Below, one piece after another: positions 10,204-21,400 of a stretch of DNA of 64,000 bases. Numbering within the stretch: the stretch's first letter is position 1; every line of letters begins with the position of its first letter. The notes under the pieces were generated by a model. That model searched no databases. It was not told where the DNA came from and worked only from the letters and a program-made list of their open reading frames with translations. The DNA lies in assembly GCA_026545225.1 (NCBI GenBank), contig CM048850.1:5026001-5090000 (forward strand), given 5' to 3'. The stretch is from Cornus controversa (taxonomy: Eukaryota > Streptophyta > Magnoliopsida > Cornales > Cornaceae). The position numbers were made by a program, and so were the translations under genes.

Positions 10204-12621
10204 ATGTCTTATTCTGTAATGGCACCTCCTCCCCCTCCTCTTCTCCACCCTCCCTTGACTTTCCCTCAATCATCTTCACCACAATCTCGGTCTGCCACCA
10301 CCTTATTATCCTTTCGCCCTTCTCCTAGATCACCCAAACAGACTACCAAAAGATCAAATCTACTCCCACCCTTACCACCACCCTAGAAAACCAAACCTTT
10401 TATCACCCCATTATCAAGAAACAAACTTCAAGCTCAGGCCACACCCACCCATTCGAAGACTGTTTCCACTACAAAACAACCTCTTCCTAAACATCACCCA
10501 TCCACCCTTTCTCACTCCCTTTCCCACACCAAAGACAATCCACCCCATGCCCATTCACCATACCACAACACAAATAATGATCCAAAGGAAGAATTGCAGC
10601 TCCCTATCCCTGTTGAAACATATATCATGGATGGCTCAAAAGCTGAACTGGTTGAGCATGTGGCTTGGCTTAGGGTCCTTCTTAGTGAATCAGGCACTAG
10701 GCAAAATGAGCTTCACTTCGCTGTTTGCAAGCTTAAGGCTCAGGTTGCTGCTATGAGCTCTGGCAAGCAGGACACTAATCATGCATCACAAATTGATGGA
10801 TTACAAAGTACAATTTTTGAGTTGAAGGCCAAGCTTGTAACAACCTATGCCATGCTGGAAGCTTGCTCCGACAGACTCTCCGACAAGCTGACCTCAACCC
10901 CTTCAGCTTTTTTGAATTTGAATTTGAATTCTAATATTCAAGACCAGTCAACTCACAATAGTGCTTTACACTGTCCTACCCCTCTTCTAAATAGAAACCT
11001 TCCTGCTCCCAATATCACCTACCCTCCTAAGGACAAGCCAATTTTCCCCATTCGATAAGTTAATCTTGACACACAAACTTCAAAATTACCACACACACAC
11101 CCCACTAGGCCTATTGCACCCAATAACCTACAGCTGACTGCAGGGGCTGACATTGGACAACCCATTTCTAATCCACAATTTTCTGAACCACCCACCCTAC
11201 CCTCACCTAATCTGACTGCACCTAACAACCCTCTACCCAAGACATGGGCTGCAATTGTTAAACAACCCCCTCCACAAAAAATGGCCTTCAAATTCATTGA
11301 GCCTTCTAAACTTGAAAATAGAATTCTTGTTGATCCACCCAAAGAGGTTGAAGATGAAGGAAATTCTTACTGGCACTCACTTTTGGTTAGCCATTTCACT
11401 CACAAAAGGCCACCTTTTAGTGTGGTCCTTCCTGCTGCAATGAGGCTTTGGAAGAACAGAGGCCTGCAACAGGTCTTAGCTGATGAAAATGGGGCCTATT
11501 ACTTCAAATTCGATAACGATCAATCCATGGATGTAATCCATGCCTCTGGTCCTTTCACAATTGCTAGAAAACAAATGCAACTTCACAAATGGCACCCAAG
11601 CCTTCTTCTTGGAAAGACCAGCAGTCATCTTGTACCTGTTTGGATCAAGCTCTATGATATACCCCTACAATTTTGGATAGCTAGAGGACTCAGTCATATC
11701 GCTAGTGCTATTGGGAAGCCAATGCATGCTAATCAAGCAACAGAGAATAGGCAAAAGCTAAAATTTGCCAGATTATACGTGGAACTGGATCTCAACTCCC
11801 CTTTGCTTGAAAGTATCCCACTCAAAACAGGGGATGGAACTATCATTAACATCAAGGTGGTATACCAATGGATACCAAAATTTTGTACAGGTTGTAGAAA
11901 AGTGGGGCACACCACTTCCATTTGCCTTGAGCTTAAAAAAATTGCTAAAACACTTCCAGGTAAGAAAACCCAGAGCTCCACTGAGTCGAATTCTCCAAAA
12001 CAAAACCCACAGTTAAGGCCTTATTTTCCTCCAAACTCATCCAATCTGCACCCACATTTACTACCCACAAGTCAAACAGTTCCAAACCAAAACCCACTTT
12101 TAAGCCCATCCTCTCCTCCCAACTCATCTAACATACACCCACACTCACCAATCACATATCAGTCCCCAACAAACTCAGATAAAAATGCCTTTCAACCTCC
12201 TGCAAGTACCAATGATAGAACCTTCATTAACCTGCAGAGTCACCACAAACTTATAGTGGACCTCTCAAACGCCTTCCATCCTCCTTCAACCCCCAATGCA
12301 CTTTCTTTACTCCCCTCCCCATCTAAACCACCAAATTTGGCCAGCACAAACAGGTTTGAGCTCCTGGATCAAGAAGACAATTCTAAAGCCTTAAATGATC
12401 TCTTTCAGCAAGCAAATGAGCGGGCCGACCATGAGGAACCTTCTAATGTTTCTAAAGATTGCTTTTCTCAGTCCCAGCCCTGTTTAATCACTTCAACTCA
12501 TCCACAAGCAAGTTCTGCATATAAAAAAGTCAAAAAGCCATCAGTTATGAAGGCAAAGGCCAGAGGAGCTCTTCAATTACATGTTTATTCTTTTAAAGGA
12601 GTGGGGCATCTGAGAGGTTAG
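10204..12621 (+). pseudogene. LINE ORF1 (DUF4283-like, CCHC knuckle), two in-frame stops
   Basis: Blocks 10204-10386, 10594-11058 and 11281-12621 share one frame, interrupted by stops at 10384-10386 and 11056-11058. The first part is proline- and serine-rich. The second (about 10600-10860) looks like a coiled coil (VEHVAWLRVLLSESG...LKAQVAAM). The third contains the DUF4283-type domain of plant L1 ORF1 proteins (RPPFSVVLPAAMRLWKNRG...WHPSLLLGK...PVWIKLYDIPLQFW). A knuckle CTGCRKVGHTTSIC follows near 11886-11927, then a low-complexity Pro/Ser/Asn tail. ORF1 proteins bind LINE RNA. Its end abuts or overlaps ORF2 in another frame. Confidence 0.85.
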
Positions 12622-15600
12622 ATATTTTGGCTCTACTGGAAACAAGAGTTTGCCCTAATAATATGGATCAAATCCATAAGTTCATCTGTAGGAAATGGTC
12701 TCTCCTTCACAACTACACCTTTTCTTCACTTGGAAAAAGATGGATTCTCTGGAATCCAGATACGGTTAACATTTCACTTATTCATGCTTCAAGACAGGTT
12801 CTGCACTGCTCAATTAGCCTCCCTTCTAAGGAAAATTGTTGCATTTCCTTTGTGTATGGGGCAAATGCTGCTATTGATAGAAAGGTTTTATGGTCCAATC
12901 TTGTTCATCACTCTAAACTTTTCTCAGACCTACCATGGTTACTAGTTGGAGACTTCAATGCCATCACTAACATACAATGAAAGTTTGGAGGCTCTCATAG
13001 GTGGAATAATACAATGGTAGAGTTCAAGGAATGCATTCAAAACTCTTACCTTCATGACCTAAGATACTCTAGAATCCATTTTACATGGAACAACAAAAGT
13101 TTGGGGGTTACTAACATAGCTAGGAAACTGGATAGGGCTTTGGTTAATGAGAAATGGTCAATGGCATTTCCCATGTCAAATTGTATCTTTCTGCCTCCTT
13201 GCATCTCTGATCACAGTCCAATCTTAGTGAAGATTGGAAATCATGTTAACAAGAAGATGATTCCTTTTAGATATTTTAACTCATGGTCCCAAAACCCTCA
13301 ATTTTTGCCTACCGTGCAACAAAGTTGGTCCTCCTATGTTAGAGGCTATACCATGTTCCAGATTGTTCAAAAACTTAAATCTTTGAAAGGACCTCTTAAG
13401 GCAAATTGTAGAGTTGAGATCTCACATCTTTCGACAATGGTTAAACAAACCAAGCACCATCTTTCATGCTGCCAGCAATCCTTGGACTCTAATCAAGATA
13501 ATGAAGCTTTGGGGCTGCAAGAGAAGGATCTTATGAATCAATACACAAACTTGGCACTCACTGAAGAACAATTCATCAGGCAGAAATCCAGAATCAGATG
13601 GTTGAAAGATGGAGATAGCAATTTCTGCATACTTCTTCAAGTTGTTCAACTCTAGAATCAACAGGAAGAAGATTGTGAGCCTTTAAACCAGCAATGGGGA
13701 CACAATTGATGATGAAAAGCTTGTCAAGAATGAGGTATTATCACACTTTCAGAACCTGCTTGGCAGTTCCCCTTCCTTATACCCTGGTAAATCCTCTTTG
13801 CAACCTTTCATAACTAAAGAAATCCCACATCATTTGCATTCCTCATTAACATCCATTCCCTCAAATAGTGAAATCAAGCTCTGCTTCCTCTCCTTGAATA
13901 GGGAAAAGTCTCCAGGGCCTGATGGCTACAATGCACATTTTTACCACAAGGCATGACACATCTTGGGCAATGACATCACTAAAGCTATTAGAGATTTCTT
14001 TCTAAATGGGAAGCTTTTGAAAAAGATCAACAATTCTTATATTGCCCTAGTTCCTAAAGTCCCTAATCCAACCACTGTCAATGATTTTAGACCAATCTCC
14101 TATTGCAACACAATTTACAAATGCATTGCTAAACTCATTGCAAACAAACTCAAGCTTGCATTACCTTCCATTATTGACCCTTTCCAAAGTGCCTTTGTGC
14201 AAGGTAGACAAATCAGTGATAATGTCATTCTTGCACAAGAACTCTTACAAGGCTATCATAGGCCTCTTAAACCTCCAAGATGCGCTCTGAAAGTGGACCT
14301 CAAAAAAGCCTTTGACTCTATTGGATGGGAGTTTCTTCTTGACACTCTATCACTCTTTGGATTCCTGCCACTTTTTATTGCATGGATTCAATCATGTATC
14401 ACCTCCCCCTCGTTCACTATCTCATTGAATGGAGAATTCCATGGCCATGTCAAGGGTGTTAGAGGCCTTAGACAGGGGGACCCTCTCTCCCCCCCTTTTA
14501 TTTGTTATTGCCATGGAGGTCTTCACATCCATCACTAACCAATTCATCTCTTCAAATCCCTCATTCAAATTCCATTCAAGATGTAAGAAACTTTCTATCT
14601 CCCACCTTATCTTTGCAGATGATCTCATGCTTTTGTCCTATGGAGATATCAACTCTATCTCAACTCTTAACAATGCTCTCAATCACTTTTCCACTCTCTC
14701 AAGTTTAACCATCAACAAGTCCAAAAGTGTTTTCTTTGCCTCTGGAATTGGTCAAAACACTTCCTTACAAATTAAAATTTTGCTAGGATTTGACTGTGGC
14801 TCACTACCAATTAGGTATCTTGGGGTACCCCTCTTATCTACTATGCTTAAAGCCTCCGATTGCAAGGGATTGGTGGACAAGATTACTGAAAGGATTACTC
14901 TCTGGGCTTCTAATTTTCTGTCATATGCTGGGAAAGTACAACTCATACAATCCATCCTTTATAGCATGATGATGTTTTGGCCTAGTTTGTTCATTCTCCC
15001 TAAATCCATCATCACTGACATTAACAAGTTGTTAAGAAATTTCCTATGGTCAGGTACTGACTGAAGGAGCTAAGGTTGCATGGAACCTTGTTTGCAAGCC
15101 AAAGCAATGTGGAGGATTGGGATTTCAAAACCTTGAAGTTCTTAACAAAGATGCTAACCTTAGGCATCTATGGAACATTTTGTCAAACAGTAGGGGCTCA
15201 CTTTGGGTTCAATGGACTAGAGTGCAACTTATTCGAAATAGATGCATTTGGGATATCAATCCTCCACAAGTCTGTTCATGGAATTGGAAAAAGCTACTGC
15301 ATCTCAGGGGGGTAGTGAAGCCAATGACAAAGAATAAAGTTGGAAATGGTGAGAACACCTTCCTTTGGAATGATAATTGGCTCCAGAATGGCCCGCTTGC
15401 TCCAAGAACCACTTCTGATTTCATCCAAAGATCCCAAATTCCCACAAATCAAAAATTGTCATGCTTCATTGAGAGCAATGAATGGACCTTCCCAACCATC
15501 CTTCTTACTCAATTTCCCGAACTCTCCTTCATTGATCCCCCATGCTCAGCATCCCTTGACTCCACTATATGGATGCAGCTTCTCCCTTTGGCTTGCAGTG

Positions 15601-16088
15601 CAAAACCGATTGTCCACTCTTGATAGGAAGAGCATAGCTCATAAGCATATACCCAACATGTGTCAATTTTGCTTTTCCTCTTTAGAAACACACTCTCACC
15701 TGTTCTTTTCTTGTGCTTTCACAAGCCAAATCTGGAACCATCTCCAAAGGAAATGTAATTTTCATATCTCCCCTATTTCTTGGAACCAGCTGATTGAGTG
15801 GGCCTCGCATCACTGGCAAACAAAAATGCTCAAAATTCCCTCAATAAACTTGTGCTTTCAACTACTGTCTATTCAATTTGGATCGAGCGTAACACTAGAG
15901 TCATTCAAGGTAGAAGAAAGCCCCAATCGGATGTCTTGAAAACCATCATTGATAGGATTAAGAACAGATTATCATCTTTCCAAGTGAAGAACTCTGTTTT
16001 TGCGAGAACAATCATGATGGAGTGGGATCTTCCTTCTTGTTTCATTCGTCCCCCTTCAGACCCCCCTGATAGGTTTGCTGGAGGTTAA
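12600..16088 (+). pseudogene. LINE ORF2: endonuclease, reverse transcriptase, zf-RVT (broken)
   Basis: The APE-type endonuclease is seen in LALLETRV, LLVGDFNAI (about 12935-12970), KLDRALVN and ISDHSP (about 13205). A TGA at 12978-12980 interrupts it where tryptophan is expected. A frameshift near 13630 precedes FFKLFNSRINRKK. The RT follows at 13963-15064: DFRPISYCN, FQSAFVQGRQISDN, LKVDLKKAFDS and RQGDPLSP. A frameshift occurs near 14500, then the catalytic FADD at 14612-14623 and RYLGVPL. Further shifts occur after 15064. The C-terminal zinc-binding region reads MCQFCFSSLETHSHLFFSCAF (15658-15720), and the frame ends at 16086-16088. It would nick target DNA and copy the LINE RNA there. Confidence 0.9.
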
Positions 16089-16329
16089 CCTCTCACCGGA
16101 ATGTTTTTGAGGCTATCTAACAGATCCTCTGTAGTTGATGTTTAATGACTTAGACAATAACAGTCTTTAAGCTTAAGCCTTTAGACTGTGGATGTCTCTG
16201 TTTTTTATTGTTTTGGTCTTTGCTTGGGCTGGATCTCTCTTTGCCTTGGGCTTTAGTTTGTTGTAAATATTTCTTATACAATCAATATACTTTATCTTCC
16301 GGAAAAAAAAAAGTCTAACGAATCTATTC

Positions 16330-18432
16330 ATCCTACAACTACGATGAACTAAACAAAATTATCCATGATTAAACTAGGAAAAGTAAATACATTTTCTGGA
16401 ATGTAAGATAAACCAATGTAAGAAGCTTGATAGCTATGATGTTGGAGCAAGTTTCATAATTAAGCATTGGGCTTGTGTTGATGCAGGACCTGAACCTTGG
16501 ACACATAAGGTATGTATTTATAGTGTGTCCTGGGCTCAGTCGATCGTTAGATGAATCTGTTTGTGAATGGGTGCAATTTATTCTGGTTGCCACATGTCTA
16601 CTCAATCACTTGAGTGCTTTTAGAACTTAACCAACCATCTTGGTTAAATTGTTGAAAACTACAGGTCAAGCCTGGTTGTGTTAAATTGCTCTTGTCACGA
16701 GTGCATTTTATGCACATATCTTTCATGAGGTCAGCTTGCTCGGTCATTGGCTGTTGACGTTGCTCCTAAGGATGATAAAGGTTGAGTTGGGATTTCGGAT
16801 GCTGGGACTGACTCTGGAACCTTCTAAAAAGCCCTGGATTATCTTGGGTCGTAGATGGCTTCTCAAAGATGTCTTATCAATGGCCAAGATGTTCCCCGTA
16901 CCTCATTAACCGACCTATCTTCGGCTGGTTTACCAACACAACCATTTTGGGTGCAAACAAGTGTGTTCCTGAAAGTTCTCACGTTATCCAAGTTCTACAC
17001 AATTTGATTAGAAATGTCCTCCTTGTCATCAATAATACCGAAGCAATTAATCAAACATATTATCTCCACATTGAGGGTTTAGTCACTCCATATTTAGCCT
17101 AGCCCACCTCAAAAGATCTCTCTCTCTCTCTCTCTCGCTGTGAATCCAACAAGAAAAATATCACCATTTTTCCAATCAGAACTGAAAGAAGTCATCGCAT
17201 TGCCTCACCACCAACGTTGCCACCAGTTTGAGCTGATATGTTTTTGCCTTGAATAGTTTAATGCCATTTAAAATGAGGGCATTGTGTAAAATCAGACAAA
17301 CCATTATCATTTAACCTTTCAGTGTAATTTACAACTAGTATATTATTTTTTCTTGTGGTTATTTGCTTTTTTGATAAACCTAAGGAGCTATCCAGCAACA
17401 TTTGGGTATTAAATTCAAAGGCACTGAAACATCAACTCTTTCTCAATATAGTGGATTGTTTGCCAGAAACAGAAACAACATAATCTCTGCGGCTGTTTTT
17501 CCTCTCAAAATCAATGCAACTGAGATCAAGATGAGAATTGTCAGCAAATGATTGCTGCAAAACTTGAAATGAAATTCTTTGTAACCGAGTGCTTGTCTCC
17601 ACCAAATGCCAGCAAATATACAACATACAAACTAAAAATTAGGATCAAACATTGAAATGGAACACAAATGCCATCTCTATTGAGAAATGAAATTTTATTC
17701 AACCTTCACAGAATTGAAAATAGTATTCCTTTGGTCCATTTCATTGACAGCTAAGGAAATCTCATACAAAGTTGCTTATACACAACCAACTGCCTAAACA
17801 ACGGCTACTCCCCTACTGCCAAAAATATCAAGTATGACAAACATGCCACATATTTCTTGATTGGTAGTGTGATCCTAAGCTAGACTTCCAGAGATTATTG
17901 TAATAACGTAGAAATTCCAAGTCAATATAACTGATTACCCAGTTCTAGAAACAGAGGATGCAAAAAGGATCTTACCCAGTTCTAGAAACAAACACCTTTC
18001 TTAAAATCAAATAATGAAGGAAATATGAATACTCGAGAAACATGTCATCAACATATCGAACTGATTAAAGCATTGCCTCGGTTACAAGACCGACACCAGA
18101 ATCTCACCATAAAAATTCATCATACGTGGAGTTACCGTGGTTCTTCACGAGCTTTAAGGTTTTTGCTGGAAGTGTATTTAAAGTACCAGTGATATGCAAA
18201 GCCAACTAAAGAGAAGGAAGCCAATCTATTGCACAAGTAGGACCTCTTCTAGACATATCTGTTCAAGTAACTTACTAAAACAAAACAGAGAGAATAAAAG
18301 GGGAAAAATTAAAAAATAAACCCTGAATAAAGGACAATTTCTAACAATCTGTTCTATACATCAACCTTCAACCAAACCATCAAATCAAATTGAAGATACA
18401 GTTGGATAAAAATGGTCTATAACAAGGTTGGG
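16330..18432. other. Intergenic region downstream of FIS1
   Basis: Contains a short (TC)n tract near 17116-17136 and the probable FIS1 3' UTR (immediately below 18433 on the minus strand). Open frames such as 16869-17102 lack recognisable domains. I see no convincing gene or mobile element here. Confidence 0.45.
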
Positions 18433-21400
18433 TCAACTCTTACGAAACACCGCTGCTGCAATCCCACCAGCCAACAGTCCTACAGCAGTGGTAGCAATGC
18501 CTATGCCAATAACTCCATCTGTATTTGTTGAAGAACAGAAAAAAGAAAAGGTCATTTGTTCCTTTAATTGATTCAAATAAAAGATAAAGATGGGAAAAGA
18601 CACGCTGGTTTTTACCTTTTGTGATTCGATCTTCAATTGTTTTCTTAAGAGTTAAGGCCTGCCTCCAATCAGGTGCAATCTACAAACTCACACCCATATT
18701 ATTATGCCTAATATGAACAAATTTATGAGAATCTAGGAAGCACGGATACTTCTACAAGAGTAACGTACCCGTATCGAATACCGATACTTCTAAGATACTT
18801 GCAAATAAGTGTCCGATACTTCCTAAACGTATCCATAATTTTAAAATATATTTTTTTATTTCTAACACGTATCCGATACTTAGATACTTCGACCATATAT
18901 CCGATACTTCTCGGATACTTCAGAACATATTTTTAACAATAATATCATAGTATAATTGTTAAAAAAAATTTAAATTTATTTAAAAAAGAAGTGTTGATAT
19001 ATACATATCATAATTTAGTACAAAATTTATCCGTGAAAATTACGCAATATGATTCTTAACTCTTAGTTTGTTTGTTAATCATAATATTTTATAAAGAAAT
19101 GTAAATAAATCTATTTTTTTGTATATATAAAAATATCATTTATTATTTTTATATTGCCGTATCATGCCGTACCTGTATCCTGTTTTTTTGAGATTTGTCG
19201 TATCACCTAACACGTATTATATCGTATCGTATTGTACCCGTGTCCTGTATCTGTATCCGTACTACCTAGATGAGAATTATTCACTGCACTTCTCAAACCT
19301 AAAAAACTAAAGTATAAATTATAAGCCTCTTGGCATGATCATATAACTCAAAGTACATGTATGCAAGATGATTTAGCATATTTTAGAGAGCACCCAATAA
19401 AATGATAAATATGTTAATTTTTAACCGAATGAATACAAGTTAAACCTTGTAGCATCATAACAGTTTTAAGTGACAGAAGCAAAGAGCAAATATAGATGGC
19501 ACATAATTAACAAACAACAAAACGTATACAGACCTCCAAACATTGTTCAGTGAGCTGCCTGCTCCTCGAATAGTCCCCACTTCTGTAGTACCCAACAGCC
19601 AGAAGATAAAGCTTCTCTCTCATCTGCAGTGGGCTGCTTATGCCGGCCAAAGAAGCTGCCATTGACAAGTTTTTTCAAGTCACAAGGAGGCAGCTTTGTC
19701 AGCGAAAAAAGAAAAACAATGACCCAAGAAGAAAAGGAATAAAACAGAGTAGTTGGGGAAAAAATATAAAATAAAGCAGTACTCCAAATATATGATATTA
19801 GAGGCTCAATTGCATCCAAGCAAGTTCCTATAAGGTAAGGAGCCTAAGATGGCAACAAGAAAGAGAGAGAGGCCAAGTTCCACATCCGTTGTTCACCTTC
19901 AAGCATTGCTATCCCACGTTGCACATCTTCAGGTCGTTTTGAGTGAACAAGAGCCCATGAGAAGTGCATAATACACTCACTTTTTTCATCAGAGGAACCT
20001 TTTTCAGCCTCAGCAACCTCCCGCTCAAAACCCTGCAGATGCATTCCAGTTCAAAAGAAAGACAAGGAAACAATAAAACAAAAATTAAGAAAGAAAAAGT
20101 AACAAATGGAGGGTTGCGAAAGTTTCTAAAGGCCTGTAGTGTAAGGGAAACTGAAATCAAACACAATTGCACAACAACAGCAACGACATAAACTTGGTTC
20201 AGAATAATGGTTCACTATACACAGACAAGAGGAGACAAATCAAAGGATAATAATTTAGTCATTGGTTCAATTGTAGTTGGTGAGCATGCTAGAGTGTGGT
20301 ATTTATGGTACAGAGTTTTGAAGCCTTCCCACATATCTTAAAAACTAGAAATCATGAGAGAGAAAATAAAATAAAACTAAAAAAACAAAAGAAAGCATGG
20401 CATGTTAAGACTTGTAACAAGAGAGAATAGGACAGCCAGGAAGAAACAAGAACTAAGAACAACAAACATTATGAGATTGCAATTTCATCAAATTAAGGAA
20501 AAAAAAAAGGACAATTTTCTGAGTTACCAAACGAACATCCAGTGCCAACTCTAAATGCATCAATGTATTTAATGATAAAGATTATAATCAAAATCTCAAT
20601 CGTTAGAACACCAAAAATTCTTTATAAAGACGAATACCAAAAAGTCTACATATTCAACATATCACATATACCAATCGTCAAAAGCTTTTACTAAAGAAAG
20701 TTGTTTAACAGAGGTTTAATTGAAGCAAGGTTTGTGCAGCCATATGGACAGGATTCCTTTTTACCTGAATGAAAGTGAATTGAATTAATGAAGAAAAGAA
20801 TGGAATAGTACAACTCCATCAAGTGAAGGCATACCTTCACTTCAGAAAACTGAAAGAAATAGAGAAACTCCACTTCCAATAGCAAAGTTAGATGAAGAAA
20901 AAGAAAGAAGAATTCAAATTCTAAGCAGAGCACAAAAAATATCTTCAAGTTTAAAACTAGATTATCAATGACCTCCCACTGAATAAGGTTAGCAACCTCA
21001 TCAACTGATCTAAATAAATTCTGATGAAGCCTCAGTTTCCTTTCATTCCAAATATACCAAAGGATCCTGAAAATTTTCTTCATAACAGAATCATTACACA
21101 ACTGGAAGAAACCAATCAGTGAGCTACTGAAATGAAGAAGAAGGAACATTCCAAGAGAACAACTCTTAAACCAGTTCCAAAGCTGAACTGCAAAAGATCA
21201 ACCAACAAAAATCTGGTCTGTGGTATCTTCATTTCCCATACAATTGTGCCAAACAGAAGTAGACAGGATTCTTCCAAATCCCAAGTTTGTGTATTAGCTT
21301 TCCTTTATGTGCAAAGACACATAAGAGAGGAACCAATTGCATACCAGGGCAAGTTCACTACGCCCTTTCTATCTTCTGGCCTCAAATCAACCAACACCAA

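Larger units (their letters stand above)
10182..16312 (+). mobile_element. Full-length L1-type LINE, 17-bp target duplication
   Basis: Flanked by perfect copies of GTCTAACGAATCTATTC (10165-10181 and 16313-16329). It has an ORF1 with RNA-binding features, an ORF2 with endonuclease, reverse transcriptase and zinc-finger regions, and a short A-tail (16302-16312) at the 3' end. This is the hallmark of target-primed reverse transcription. At about 6.1 kb and with both ORFs represented it looks full-length. Both ORFs carry stops and frameshifts, so the copy is inactive. Confidence 0.93.

Noticed and set aside
16869..17102. 77-codon open frame as a small gene
   Set aside because: No domain, no splice context and no repeat relationship. 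Its length is expected by chance in this region.
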